Source of the DNA: Cuneatibacter caecimuris
Lineage (GTDB): Bacteria > Bacillota > Clostridia > Lachnospirales > Lachnospiraceae
Assembly (NCBI RefSeq): GCF_004216775.1
Contig: NZ_SGXF01000006.1
Span: 145,299-209,298, forward strand
Direction: 5' to 3'
DNA length: 64,000 nt
The notes beneath the pieces were generated by a model. It did no database searches. It saw only the letters and a program-made list of their open reading frames with translations, and had not been told where the DNA came from. Position numbers and translations under genes: made by a program. Within the stretch, counting starts at the first letter, position 1. Every line of letters starts with the position of its first letter. This document shows positions 1-7,851 of the stretch, piece after piece.

Positions 1-487
1 TTTTAGCCCGGAACTGTCTGCGCAGGGAGCGGATCTTATCTCTCAGCCGGTCCCGGTCCACGGTGTCCCGGGCTGCTACCAGAATCTGAGCGCAGGCAAA
101 TATGATTTCCGGCCGCTTCCATTTTTCCATATAATCCAGGGAGTCAGCTCCCACAATATAATAAAATTCATCCTCCGGCCAGAGACGGCGCAGCTCTTCC
201 ATGGTATCGGCAGTATAAGTCGCGCCTTCCCGGCGAATTTCCAGGTCTGAATATTTAAAATAAGAATATCTGGATACGGCAGCTTCCACCATCTGCCCGC
301 GTATCTCTCTGGGCGTAACCTGACTTCCCGCCTTGCAGTAGGAAGTTCCTGTGGGCATAAACCAGACTTCATCCAGTCCGAATTGACGGTATGCGGCCTC
401 CCCAAGTTTCAGGTGCCCCACATGGATCGGGTCAAAAGTTCCCCCCAATATCCCAATTTTCCGCGCGTTTTCACTCTGTATTTCCAT
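1..487 (-). CDS. nadD: Nicotinate-nucleotide adenylyltransferase NadD (3' end cut by window)
   Basis: Converts nicotinate mononucleotide and ATP to deamido-NAD in NAD biosynthesis, in the cytoplasm. Reading the minus strand from the ATG at 487 gives an open frame to the window edge, about 162 residues. Near the start is GGTFDPIHVGHL (residues 15-26), the nucleotidyltransferase motif with the HxGH signature. Further on come a WFMP segment and YYIVGADS, typical of NadD. A GGAG lies just upstream of the ATG. It follows yhbY by 26 bases, the usual obg-yhbY-nadD order in Firmicutes. The C-terminus lies outside the window. Confidence 0.93.
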   Translation of the reverse strand, partial: MEIQSENARKIGILGGTFDPIHVGHLKLGEAAYRQFGLDEVWFMPTGTSYCKAGSQVTPREIRGQMVEAAVSRYSYFKYSDLEIRREGATYTADTMEELRRLWPEDEFYYIVGADSLDYMEKWKRPEIIFACAQILVAARDTVDRDRLRDKIRSLRRQFRAK

Positions 488-513
488 CTCTCCAGCAGCT
501 CCTGTATTTCTCT

Positions 514-810
514 TCAGTCAGGCAGTATAATTTTACGTTTTTCTGCCTCTTTAAAAGGCCGGTAAAGCACAATCTTTTTTCCGATCACCTGAACTACCTG
601 GGAATGGGTGCGTTCCGCCAGAACCTCTGCGATCTGTCTTGGATCATCCAGGCAATTCTTCAGCACGCCGATCTTGATCAGTTCTCTGGCGCCCAGCGTT
701 TCTTCCACTGCCGCGGTGACTTCAGGCGTCAGGCTGCTTTTGCCGATCTGAAACACCGCGTCCATGGTCATCGCCAGCCCCTTCAGATAGGCTCTCTGTT
801 TGCTTGTCAT
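514..810 (-). CDS. yhbY: YhbY-family RNA-binding protein (CRM domain)
   Basis: Small 98-residue protein made of one CRM domain, a KH-like RNA-binding fold found in ribosome-assembly factors. It begins MTSKQRAYLKGLA, the usual YhbY start, and contains a GARELIKI segment and a VVQVIGKKIVLYR strand typical of the family. Members associate with pre-50S particles. It lies between obgE and nadD on the same strand, which fits a ribosome-assembly and growth-control operon. Start and stop are unambiguous. Confidence 0.93.
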   Translation of the reverse strand: MTSKQRAYLKGLAMTMDAVFQIGKSSLTPEVTAAVEETLGARELIKIGVLKNCLDDPRQIAEVLAERTHSQVVQVIGKKIVLYRPFKEAEKRKIILPD

Positions 811-880
811 ATCGTTCTCCTGTCATTTTTCTCTATCTGCATCATACCATTTTGACACAGATTTGTAAAGATATACGATG

Positions 881-2161
881 TTACTTATAGTAGTCAAACT
901 CCAGTTCGTAAATCTTCACTGTATCTCCCTCCTGGATGCCCGCTTTCTCCAGTTCCGCCAGGATTCCGCTTTCTTTGAGGAACCTCTGGAAGAAGGCAAA
1001 GCCCTTCTCTGACTCCAGGTTGGTATAGCCCAGCATCCGGTCCACCCTGGGACCTTCCACAGTATATACGCCTTCTCCGGCTTTCTCCACTGTGAAGGGG
1101 AGGTTTGCCCCTTCGTCGATTTCAGGGACATATTCTTTCTCAAAGATCACCGGTTTTTCGTCAAAATTCTTCAGCAGCTCCTGTACCTTGTACAGCAGCT
1201 CTTTTACGCCCTGGCCGCTGACCGCGGATATGGCAAACACCGGAATCCCCTCCGGCTCAAAGGCTTCCCGGATACGCTGCACCGGGTCCTCGTCTTCCGC
1301 GTAAACCGCGTCAATTTTATTGGCCGCGATCACCTGGGGCCGGGACAGCAGCTCCGGGTTATAGGCTTCCAGCTCTGCGTTGATCTTCCGGATGTCCTCC
1401 ACCGGGTCTCTTCCTTCTGTCCCCGCCGCGTCCACCATATGAATCAGCACTTTTGTGCGCTCGATATGGCGGAGGAAATCATGCCCCAGCCCCACGCCTT
1501 CTGAGGCGCCCTCAATGAGTCCGGGAATATCCGCGATGACAAATCCTGCGCCCTCCATATCCACTACGCCCAGATTGGGGCTCAGGGTGGTAAAATGGTA
1601 ATTGGCGATTTTCGGCCTGGCATTTGTCACTCTGGAAAGCAGTGTGGATTTCCCCACATTGGGGAATCCCACCAGCCCCACATCCGCGATCACTTTCAGT
1701 TCCAGACGCACCCAGAGCTCCCTGGAAGGCTGCCCGGGCTGCGCGTATTTGGGCGCCTGCATGGTAGGCGTCACATAATTCATATTGCCCTTGCCGCCCC
1801 GGCCGCCTTTTAAAACCACTTCTCTCCTGTTCTCTCCGGACATGTCCGCGATGACCTTTCCGGTTTCCTCGTCCCGGATCACCGTCCCCTCGGGCACTTT
1901 CAGAATCAGGTCATCCGCATCCGCGCCATGGCAGCGGCGCTTGCCGCCCTCCTCGCCGCTCTGCGCCACATACTTTCTCTTGTGGCGGAAATCTCCCAGG
2001 GTGTTCAGGCCTTCGTCCACTTCAAAGATGATATCCCCGCCCCGGCCCCCGTCTCCGCCGTCCGGCCCGCCGTTGGGCACATATAGTTCCCGGCGGAAGC
2101 TGACGTGTCCGTCCCCGCCTTTTCCTGATTTAATAAAAATCTTCGCACTGTCTGCAAACAT
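881..2161 (-). CDS. obgE: Obg-family GTPase ObgE/CgtA
   Basis: GTPase for late 50S assembly and growth or stress control. The 426-residue length is normal for Firmicutes. The N-terminal Obg fold (about 1-158) is glycine-rich with repeated GGDGG patterns. The G domain has the P-loop GFPNVGKST (about 165-173), switch region DIPGLIEGA and the NKID specificity motif. The C-terminal part (about 345-426) is the OCT domain that Gram-positive members carry. It lies downstream of rpmA across a hairpin terminator, so its expression probably depends on read-through from the ribosomal protein genes or on its own promoter. Confidence 0.97.
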   Translation of the reverse strand: MFADSAKIFIKSGKGGDGHVSFRRELYVPNGGPDGGDGGRGGDIIFEVDEGLNTLGDFRHKRKYVAQSGEEGGKRRCHGADADDLILKVPEGTVIRDEETGKVIADMSGENRREVVLKGGRGGKGNMNYVTPTMQAPKYAQPGQPSRELWVRLELKVIADVGLVGFPNVGKSTLLSRVTNARPKIANYHFTTLSPNLGVVDMEGAGFVIADIPGLIEGASEGVGLGHDFLRHIERTKVLIHMVDAAGTEGRDPVEDIRKINAELEAYNPELLSRPQVIAANKIDAVYAEDEDPVQRIREAFEPEGIPVFAISAVSGQGVKELLYKVQELLKNFDEKPVIFEKEYVPEIDEGANLPFTVEKAGEGVYTVEGPRVDRMLGYTNLESEKGFAFFQRFLKESGILAELEKAGIQEGDTVKIYELEFDYYK

Positions 2162-2182
2162 ACTGCCGCATCCTTCCTTCTG

Positions 2183-2216
2183 AAAGAAAAGGCTTCAAAT
2201 CCTTGGATTTGAAGCC
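2183..2216 (-). terminator. Intrinsic terminator between rpmA and obgE
   Basis: A perfect 12-bp inverted repeat, GGCTTCAAATCC and its complement separated by 2 bases (2191-2216), is followed on the minus strand by a T-rich tract (TTTTCTTTC). It sits in the 70-base gap after rpmA and would reduce transcription into obgE. Confidence 0.8.
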
Positions 2217-2231
2217 CCGTCTGTCTGGTAA

Positions 2232-2519
2232 TTATTCGTTTGCTGCAGGGTATACAGAAACCTGCTTGCGGTCTCTGCCCTTTCTCTCGAATCTTACAAC
2301 GCCGTCCACTGTAGCAAACAGTGTGTCGTCGCCGCCGCGTCCCACGTTCACACCAGGGTGAATCTTGGTTCCGCGCTGTCTGTACAGGATATTGCCTGCC
2401 AGCACGAACTGTCCGTCTGCTCTCTTGGCGCCCAGTCTCTTGGACTCGGAATCTCTGCCGTTCTTGGTAGAGCCAACACCCTTTTTATGAGCGAAAAACT
2501 GAAGGTTCATATTCAACAT
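2232..2519 (-). CDS. rpmA: 50S ribosomal protein L27 with cleavable N-terminal extension
   Basis: Structural protein of the large subunit whose N-terminus reaches the peptidyl transferase centre. The 95-residue product begins [14 protein letters not shown]. This matches the Firmicutes extension that must be cut after the FF pair, exposing AHKKG, before L27 is functional. The protease that does this (Prp) is the adjacent upstream gene. The start at 2519 is supported by a strong GAGGAGGTG seven bases upstream, so translation includes the extension. An internal Met at 2510 is less likely. Confidence 0.97.
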   Translation of the reverse strand: MLNMNLQFFAHKKGVGSTKNGRDSESKRLGAKRADGQFVLAGNILYRQRGTKIHPGVNVGRGGDDTLFATVDGVVRFERKGRDRKQVSVYPAANE

Positions 2520-2522
2520 CTG

Positions 2523-2852
2523 TCACACCTCCTCAAACTGAAGTCTCAAATAATCTGTCCCGTATTCTTCCTGGATCTGTTCCAGCCCCAGGATCATGGA
2601 ACGAATCAGCAGCCTGCCGGATACACTGGGTTCTTCTGTAAAATGAAAACGGATCTTCCCGCTTTCCTGCTCCTGTTCTGCCTGAAAACCGTCTTCCGTG
2701 AACTGCTCCACGGAATTCACTGCATTCAGCACCAGAACCGAAACAGCCGCACAGATGATATCCCTCCCGGCTTCTGCATATTCAGCATGTCCCTCTGTGA
2801 CAAAGCCCACCGGCTCTCCCAGGGAATCCTGCATGATTGTTACCCGTATCAT
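2523..2852 (-). CDS. prp: Ribosomal-processing cysteine protease Prp
   Basis: 109-residue protease that removes the N-terminal extension of L27. The catalytic pair is visible: His22 in the EGHAEYA segment and Cys34 in DIICAAVS, the same spacing as the characterised Staphylococcus aureus Prp (His22/Cys34). It lies between rplU and rpmA, ending 3 bases before the rpmA start, so the protease and its substrate are co-expressed. This order (L21-Prp-L27) is conserved in Firmicutes. Confidence 0.95.
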   Translation of the reverse strand: MIRVTIMQDSLGEPVGFVTEGHAEYAEAGRDIICAAVSVLVLNAVNSVEQFTEDGFQAEQEQESGKIRFHFTEEPSVSGRLLIRSMILGLEQIQEEYGTDYLRLQFEEV

Positions 2853-2858
2853 AGCCGA

Positions 2859-3167
2859 TTACGCGTTGATCTTTTCGATCTTTACCTGCGTATACTGCTG
2901 TCTGTGACCATTCTTCTTATGATAGCCGGTCTTTCTCTTGTACTTGTAAACGATGACTTTCTTCGCCTTGCCGTCGCCCATTACTGTAGCCTGAACCGTA
3001 GCGCCTTCTACAGTGGGGTTGCCGATCTTCAGCTCGCCGTCGTTCACAGCCAGAACCTGATCAAAAGAATACTCAGCACCAGCTTCTGCTCCCAGCTTCT
3101 CAACTCTAATGATATCGCCTTCGGATACTTTGTACTGCTTTCCGCCTGTTGCGATGATTGCGTACAT
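2859..3167 (-). CDS. rplU: 50S ribosomal protein L21
   Basis: 102-residue L21, starting [14 protein letters not shown], the diagnostic N-terminus. A longer open frame runs upstream, but the ATG at 3167 has a strong AGGAGGTG six bases away and agrees with the family start. It is the first gene of the rplU-prp-rpmA transcript, preceded by a near-consensus promoter and a roughly 80-base leader. The central [21 protein letters not shown] stretch is typical of L21. Confidence 0.97.
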   Translation of the reverse strand: MYAIIATGGKQYKVSEGDIIRVEKLGAEAGAEYSFDQVLAVNDGELKIGNPTVEGATVQATVMGDGKAKKVIVYKYKRKTGYHKKNGHRQQYTQVKIEKINA

Positions 3168-3249
3168 GTCGCACCTCCTATTATCATTACTCGCCAACTG
3201 CGGTGGCATCCGGAAATGGACGCACTTATAACCTCATTGAGCGGCATAC
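3168..3249 (-). promoter_or_regulatory. Probable L21 leader (5' UTR of rplU operon)
   Basis: About 80 bases lie between the inferred transcription start and the rplU ATG. The leader contains GGATGCCACCGCAGTTGGCGA followed by the Shine-Dalgarno. Firmicutes commonly carry an autoregulatory L21 leader in exactly this position. Position and size fit, but I cannot align it to the family model here. Confidence 0.45.
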
Positions 3250-3255
3250 TAATAT

Positions 3256-3284
3256 AAAATAGCATATCCGAACGGCGATGTCAA
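3256..3284 (-). promoter_or_regulatory. Sigma-A promoter of the rplU operon
   Basis: On the minus strand a perfect -35 TTGACA (3279-3284) is separated by 17 bases from a -10 TATTTT (3256-3261). Transcription would begin near 3249. Confidence 0.75.
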
Positions 3285-3330
3285 CTGTTTTTTTAATATA
3301 TAGAAAGGTTAATGCGGAATATACTTTTTC

Positions 3331-3359
3331 TTGACCGCCAGCCCAATCTGTGCTAAACT
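3331..3359 (+). promoter_or_regulatory. Probable sigma-A promoter of queT
   Basis: TTGACC (3331-3336), a 17-base spacer, and TAAACT (3354-3359). Transcription from about 3367 gives a leader of roughly 115 bases that includes the riboswitch candidate. Confidence 0.6.
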
Positions 3360-3432
3360 GTCTTTCGTTGCAAAGCCCTTCTAAAAATAAGGTCAATCCG
3401 GGCTTGCCGCCGATTCCCGGCGTAAAATGAAT

Positions 3433-3475
3433 CGAGTGTTCGGGACCTTCCACTCGTAAAACAAAACTAAAGGAG
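3433..3475 (+). promoter_or_regulatory. Candidate preQ1-I riboswitch upstream of queT
   Basis: A 6-bp stem CGAGTG (3433-3438) / CACTCG (3451-3456) closes a 12-base loop that starts TTC. It is followed by an A-rich tail and the Shine-Dalgarno (AAAACAAAACTAAAGGAG). This is the compact preQ1-I architecture, in which the loop pairs with the tail and hides the ribosome binding site. Here loop CCTT can pair with AAGG of the Shine-Dalgarno. The downstream gene is a queuosine-precursor transporter, the expected target. Confidence 0.65.
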
Positions 3476-3483
3476 AATGAACC

Positions 3484-3993
3484 ATGAAAAAACAACAAAT
3501 CCACAAGACGATTCAGACCATCGTCTACGGCGGCCTGATCGCCGCAATCTATGTAGCGCTGACCATTCTTTTTGAGCCCATCAGCTTCGGGCCCATCCAG
3601 TTCCGAATCGCAGAACTGCTCTGCATCCTGCCCTTTTTTACTCCGGCAGCGATTCCCGGACTCTTTGTAGGCTGCCTGCTGGGGAACTTACTGGGCGGCG
3701 TGATCATCTATGACGTAATTTTCGGAAGCCTGGCCACGCTCATCGGGGCAGCCGGCTCCTATCTTCTGCGGAAGCACCGCTTTGCCGTGTGCATCCCACC
3801 AATTTTGGCTAATACGCTGATCATACCTTTTGTGCTGCGTTATGCTTATCAGCTGCCGGATACGCTCCCCTATCTGTTCGCCACGGTGGGGATCGGCGAG
3901 ATTCTGGCCATCGGAGTGCTGGGAAACCTGCTCCTGCTGGCGCTTTCCAAAAATCCCGCTATATCAAGAGTGCTGCGGGGTAATTTCGCATAA
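3484..3993 (+). CDS. queT: QueT-family queuosine precursor transporter (ECF S component)
   Basis: 169-residue integral membrane protein with about five to six hydrophobic segments. Its N-terminal layout (Arg/Lys-rich start, then GGLIAAIYVALTI) and the conserved FRIAELLCILPFF segment are hallmarks of the QueT family. QueT is the substrate-binding S subunit of an energy-coupling-factor transporter, thought to import preQ1 or queuine; the shared ECF module is encoded elsewhere. The start has GGAG eight bases upstream, inside the riboswitch candidate. A strong terminator follows. Confidence 0.9.
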   Translation: MKKQQIHKTIQTIVYGGLIAAIYVALTILFEPISFGPIQFRIAELLCILPFFTPAAIPGLFVGCLLGNLLGGVIIYDVIFGSLATLIGAAGSYLLRKHRFAVCIPPILANTLIIPFVLRYAYQLPDTLPYLFATVGIGEILAIGVLGNLLLLALSKNPAISRVLRGNFA

Positions 3994-4002
3994 AATATGC
4001 TG

Positions 4003-4037
4003 ACAGCCGGACATAAACTTGTCCGGCTGTTTTTTCT
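4003..4037 (+). terminator. Intrinsic terminator after queT
   Basis: Perfect 11-bp inverted repeat ACAGCCGGACA / TGTCCGGCTGT (4003-4013 and 4020-4030) followed by a run of T (to 4036). Confidence 0.9.
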
Positions 4038-4136
4038 TCCTGGCAATCAACAGCACAGGCTTGACACCAGAGCCGCCGTACTTCATACTAATAAAGTCAC
4101 TGCAGTTTCTTTACCTAAGAAGATGGGAGAAATACT

Positions 4137-4316
4137 ATGGAACAAAATCAGGACAGCAAAGCAACCCGTTCAGGCTGCCCCTGCGTCCGGAAAAAATGCA
4201 GCCGGTGGGGGCTCTGCGAAGAATGCAGAAAACACCACAGCAAAAGGCCGCCTTACTGTGAAAACCCACGGAAGAAAAAATCATCCGGCCAATCCGGCCC
4301 TATCACCCAGGCATAA
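4137..4316 (+). CDS. Small Cys-rich protein of unknown function (59 aa)
   Basis: ATG at 4137 with GGAGA eight bases upstream, stop at 4314-4316. The 59-residue product has six cysteines (14, 16, 21, 27, 30, 41) and two adjacent histidines (33, 34). They form a CPC-x4-C-x5-C-x2-C-x2-HH-x6-C pattern in a Lys/Arg-rich background, suggesting a zinc- or iron-binding knuckle. I recall similar short CPC...CEACxxHH proteins in other Clostridia, which supports a real gene, but I know no function. It lies between queT and the PdaA-like gene, in another frame from a longer open frame that I regard as spurious upstream of 4369. Confidence 0.65.
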   Translation: MEQNQDSKATRSGCPCVRKKCSRWGLCEECRKHHSKRPPYCENPRKKKSSGQSGPITQA

Positions 4317-4368
4317 AATAAATTTCCGGAAATATATTAGCTACAAAACAATTCCGGCGGTTTTCAAG

Positions 4369-5193
4369 ATGAAGAAGGATAAAATCATCAAATTCTCAAA
4401 GATTATTTTCTTATTTGCTGCCGCTTTTCTGGCCGGCAGGCTGGTGGCCTGGGCGACCGCTCCCGCCGCCAGCCCTTCGGTAAATGCTCAGACCGAAAAC
4501 TGGGGACTGAGTTTTCAGCAGGAAGGAAAGCCACCTGTAGCAAACGCCACCTTTGACGAGCTGAAAAAGTATAACGCATATTATGCAGAAAATACAGAAG
4601 AAAAAGTGATATACCTGACGTTTGACTGCGGCTATGAAAACGGAAATACGACCGCAATTCTGGACGCGCTGAAAAAGCATCAGGTCCCTGCCACTTTTTT
4701 TGTTGTGGGCACATATATTTCCAGCAGCCCGGACCTGATAAAGCGGATGGCAGAGGAAGGCCACATCGTGGGCAATCATACTTATCACCATCCGGATATG
4801 TCCAAAATATCCACAAAAGAGTCCTTTCAAAAAGAATTGGCTGATGTGGAATCCCTGTACAAAGAAATCACAGGAAAGGAAATGCTGAAATACTACCGTC
4901 CTCCCCAGGGAAAATACAGCACAGACAATCTGAAAATGGCTCAGGAAATGGGCTATACCACCTTTTTCTGGAGCCTGGCCTATGTGGACTGGTATCAGGA
5001 TAAACAGCCCAGCAAGGAAGAAGCTTTCAAAAAATTATTGGGACGCATTCATCCCGGCGCGGTTGTACTGCTGCACAGCACTTCCAGCACCAACGCCCAG
5101 ATCCTGGATGAACTGCTGACAAAATGGGAGGAGATGGGCTATACCTTCAAGTCCCTGGATCAACTGCCTGCCACTCAGCCGGAAACAGCCTGA
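4369..5193 (+). CDS. pdaA: Polysaccharide deacetylase, PdaA-like (delta-lactam peptidoglycan)
   Basis: NodB-family metal-dependent deacetylase. In spore formers, PdaA removes the N-acetyl group from muramic acid so that muramic-delta-lactam forms in cortex peptidoglycan. The 274-residue product has an N-terminal membrane anchor (IIFLFAAAFLAGRLVA). Catalytic motifs follow in order: TFDCGYENG (the TFDxGYENG form typical of PdaA), HTYHHP for metal binding, YRPPQGKYS and a C-terminal LLHST. The frame stays open 124 codons upstream, but homology begins after the ATG at 4369 and the earlier part overlaps a better small gene. The Shine-Dalgarno is weak (GGCGG). Confidence 0.85.
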   Translation: MKKDKIIKFSKIIFLFAAAFLAGRLVAWATAPAASPSVNAQTENWGLSFQQEGKPPVANATFDELKKYNAYYAENTEEKVIYLTFDCGYENGNTTAILDALKKHQVPATFFVVGTYISSSPDLIKRMAEEGHIVGNHTYHHPDMSKISTKESFQKELADVESLYKEITGKEMLKYYRPPQGKYSTDNLKMAQEMGYTTFFWSLAYVDWYQDKQPSKEEAFKKLLGRIHPGAVVLLHSTSSTNAQILDELLTKWEEMGYTFKSLDQLPATQPETA

Positions 5194-5213
5194 CATTTTA
5201 AAAGGAGAAGCTA

Positions 5214-5735
5214 ATGGAAATGAATCAGAACCATGAATATCAAGTGTCCGCCGACCTGCCCTATCCTCCCATTCAAACCCAGAGCCGGAACAAAGACTAT
5301 GCTTATGCCATGCTCAGCAATATTGGAAGCAGCAATTCAGAGATGAGTGCAGTCAGCCTGTATTTTTATAACAGCACGGTACTGGACCCGGCCTATTCAG
5401 AATTTTCTCAGTGTTTTCACAAAATCAGCATTGTAGAAATGCATCATCTGCAAATATTCGCCGCCCTGGCCTGCCAGATGGGCCTGGACCCCCGGCTTTG
5501 GAGCCTGGACCGGGGACGCCGGAGCTACTGGAGCCCCGGGTATAACCAATACCCACGGATGCTCCGGCCTTTATTAGAAAATTCCATCAAGGGGGAGCAG
5601 GCGGCAATCCGGAAATATTCCAGACAGGCAGAATTAATCTGTGATCCGGATATCCAGGCTATCCTCCGCCGGATCATCCTGGATGAACAGCTTCATATTG
5701 AGATTTTTACTGATATGCTGAACAGCATTACATAA
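5214..5735 (+). CDS. Ferritin-like domain protein
   Basis: 173-residue soluble protein with a four-helix pattern. Helix 1 carries Glu (SSNSEMSAVS), then EMHHLQIF, a third helix with KGEQAAIRKYSRQ, and a fourth with LDEQLHIEIF. The two E..H and E/DExxH-type pairs are the di-iron ligands of ferritin-like or rubrerythrin-like proteins. It starts 20 bases after the deacetylase with AGGAG upstream, so the two are probably co-transcribed. Related proteins occur as spore-associated or oxidative-stress proteins in Clostridia. The exact role is unknown. Confidence 0.7.
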   Translation: MEMNQNHEYQVSADLPYPPIQTQSRNKDYAYAMLSNIGSSNSEMSAVSLYFYNSTVLDPAYSEFSQCFHKISIVEMHHLQIFAALACQMGLDPRLWSLDRGRRSYWSPGYNQYPRMLRPLLENSIKGEQAAIRKYSRQAELICDPDIQAILRRIILDEQLHIEIFTDMLNSIT

Positions 5736-5763
5736 CCATCAGGCGCATATAAAAATTGACAAG

Positions 5764-5862
5764 AATCCCGCCTGCGGCGTGTCACTTTAGCGACTTGATT
5801 CCTTACGCCGCAGTGCGATCCCCCCGGAAAGTTTTGTTGCATATGGAATGGTTTCCTATACA
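5764..5862. repeat. Dispersed structured repeat, copy A
   Basis: Contains the stem CTGCGGCG (5772-5779) / CGCCGCAG (5806-5813), then the core GTGCGATCC followed by a CCGG-rich segment and GTTTTGTT. It ends in an imperfect palindrome around GGAATGGTTTCC. The core and architecture recur at 36.2 kb and, as a triplet, at 52.7-53.1 kb. It occupies the gap between convergent genes. Confidence 0.6.
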
Positions 5863-5864
5863 AT

Positions 5865-5908
5865 CAAAAAAGCTGCCGCTTCACGATCAACCATCGAAAA
5901 GCGGCAGC
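5865..5908 (-). terminator. Intrinsic terminator of the GH3 gene
   Basis: Inverted repeat GCTGCCGCTT / AAGCGGCAGC (5872-5881 and 5899-5908), followed on the minus strand by six T. It lies about 60 bases past the GH3 stop. Confidence 0.85.
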
Positions 5909-5970
5909 CCACTATTCTGTTTCTATCTCTTCAACTTTGCATACCAAATCTCAGGCATTCTGCCGCACTG

Positions 5971-7671
5971 TTACAGCTTCGCTTCCCAACGGCCGCAGAA
6001 CACATTTTCATCCGCGCGCCCCTTGAATTCTGACTGTCCCATCATCTTTTCCAGCGCCGCGTGGATGGCTTCCGGATGGTTCATATAAGCATTTATATAG
6101 GTTTTTGCCATCGGAACGTCAATCAGCATATTAGGGAAGGAAAGATTCAGCACAATGGTGGGAACTTCGCTCATATACCAGGGCTGCTGGGTGGGCAGCT
6201 GCCATTTCACACGCATGGTATTGAACTGGGCAAATCCGGCCACATTCAGAACCAGCAGCACGGCGTCATAATTCTTCTTGAACTCTTCAATCTTCCCTTT
6301 CACCGCCATATCCTCAGCGTCTACCTGGAATCCGGCCTCTTCCAGCTGGCGGATCACCTCTGCCTTAATTTCTTCATCATTGCCTTTGGTCAGCTTCCCG
6401 GCGATCACTGTGCCTTCGCCGCCGATAAACATCAGTTTCAGGCGGGGATAGCGCGCCGGGGTCATGGGAAGATTTTTCTTCGTATCTTTCACCAGAGTGA
6501 CGTAGGCGTCCGCCATCTTTGCGGATATTTCACGGTGTTCCGGGCAGCCGATCACTTTCAGGTTCTCAGGCGGAGGCAGCAGCGCCCCGTCTTTTTGCAG
6601 TTCGTGAAGATTCAGCGCGGCTTTCAGGCCCAGGATGCGGTGCAGCGCGTCGTTCATGCGTTCCTCTGTAATGACGCCGTTTCTGTAGCCTTCCAGCATA
6701 TAGTTAAAGTCCTCTTCCCTGTCGTTAAAGAACAGGAACATGTCGCAGCCGGCAGCGATAGCGCCGGGCACCTGGGCGCTTCTGGGCACTGTAGCGCCGA
6801 ACATCCCGATCATGTGGGAAGCGTCTGTCACCACCAGTCCGTTGAAGCCCAGCTTTCCTTTCAACAGCCCGGTGATCAGCTCAGGACAGAGCGTCGCAGG
6901 CATCACATCTTCATCCCTTGTATCAGGATTCAGTTTTTTCTGATAAGCAGGCAGAGCGATATGGCCTGCCATCACGGTCATCACGCCCTCGTCGATCAGC
7001 TCCCTGTATACCTTTCCGAAGGTCTCGTCCCATCCTTCACAGGACATATCGTTGATGCCCATAATCAGATGCTGGTCGTTCTCTTCTGTGCCGTCGCCGG
7101 GGAAATGTTTCATGCAGGTGGCCATATTCTGGGTCCGGGTCCCCTTCATATAAGCCTTTGCATAGCGGATCACATCATCCGGATTGTGGTTATAGGCGCG
7201 CAGCTGGACAATGGTATTTCTCCAGTTGTATAAAAGGTCTACAATCGGCGCAAAGGTCCAGTTGCATCCGATTGCCGAACTTTCCAGAGCGCCGATGCGG
7301 CCCGCTTCATAGGCCGCTTCTTCAGAATCCGCGGCCGCAACTGCAGCGCCGAAAGCCACCGGAGTGCCCCCGTTTACGCCGCCGTTGCCCCCTGCTTCAC
7401 AGTTTGCGGCAATCAGCAGCGGAATCCTGGTATGGTCCTGCATGGTTTTATTCTGGGCGTACAGCTCTTCCGGAGATACGTTGTGGTAACGGATGGCCCC
7501 CACATGATATTGATCCAGAACCTTTTTCAGCGCCTCCGGATCACGGTCCGTCACCATGTTCACAAATAACTGTCCTACTTTTTCTTCTTCAGTCATGGAA
7601 GCGATGGTATCTTCCACCCACTTGACCTGCTCATCTGACAAAAAATAAGGCTTTGCTTTTAAATCTACCAT
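5971..7671 (-). CDS. Glycoside hydrolase family 3 protein (beta-N-acetylhexosaminidase-like)
   Basis: 566-residue cytoplasmic enzyme (no signal peptide) with a GH3 (beta/alpha)8 domain and a C-terminal alpha/beta domain. KHFPGDG is followed six residues later by an Asp-x-His (NDQH), the NagZ-type Asp-His acid/base dyad on a loop. VVTDASHM supplies the catalytic Asp nucleophile. This points to an N-acetylhexosaminidase rather than a glucosidase. The absence of a signal peptide suggests it works on imported sugars or recycled muropeptides. It is divergent from an AraC-type regulator, 180 bases apart. Confidence 0.85.
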   Translation of the reverse strand: MVDLKAKPYFLSDEQVKWVEDTIASMTEEEKVGQLFVNMVTDRDPEALKKVLDQYHVGAIRYHNVSPEELYAQNKTMQDHTRIPLLIAANCEAGGNGGVNGGTPVAFGAAVAAADSEEAAYEAGRIGALESSAIGCNWTFAPIVDLLYNWRNTIVQLRAYNHNPDDVIRYAKAYMKGTRTQNMATCMKHFPGDGTEENDQHLIMGINDMSCEGWDETFGKVYRELIDEGVMTVMAGHIALPAYQKKLNPDTRDEDVMPATLCPELITGLLKGKLGFNGLVVTDASHMIGMFGATVPRSAQVPGAIAAGCDMFLFFNDREEDFNYMLEGYRNGVITEERMNDALHRILGLKAALNLHELQKDGALLPPPENLKVIGCPEHREISAKMADAYVTLVKDTKKNLPMTPARYPRLKLMFIGGEGTVIAGKLTKGNDEEIKAEVIRQLEEAGFQVDAEDMAVKGKIEEFKKNYDAVLLVLNVAGFAQFNTMRVKWQLPTQQPWYMSEVPTIVLNLSFPNMLIDVPMAKTYINAYMNHPEAIHAALEKMMGQSEFKGRADENVFCGRWEAKL

Positions 7672-7851
7672 TTTTTAACCCCTTTCTATAATTTATAACT
7701 GTATTTTAGTTGACAAAGGGGCGCTCGCCCCAATTAAGAATATTATAGCAGAAAAACCGCCTGAACCACAAAGACGATTTTCCTTGAAATCAGCACAATT
7801 TTATGGTAAATATAAAATACAAATAAAATTATACTGTTACAGGAGGGATTT

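Noticed and set aside
3997..4368. N-terminal 124 codons of the open frame leading into the PdaA-like gene
   Set aside because: Overlaps the queT terminator and the small Cys-rich gene; no homology-like features; the deacetylase starts naturally at 4369 with a membrane anchor.
6061..7233. 390-codon plus-strand open frame
   Set aside because: Antisense to the GH3 enzyme and without a domain.
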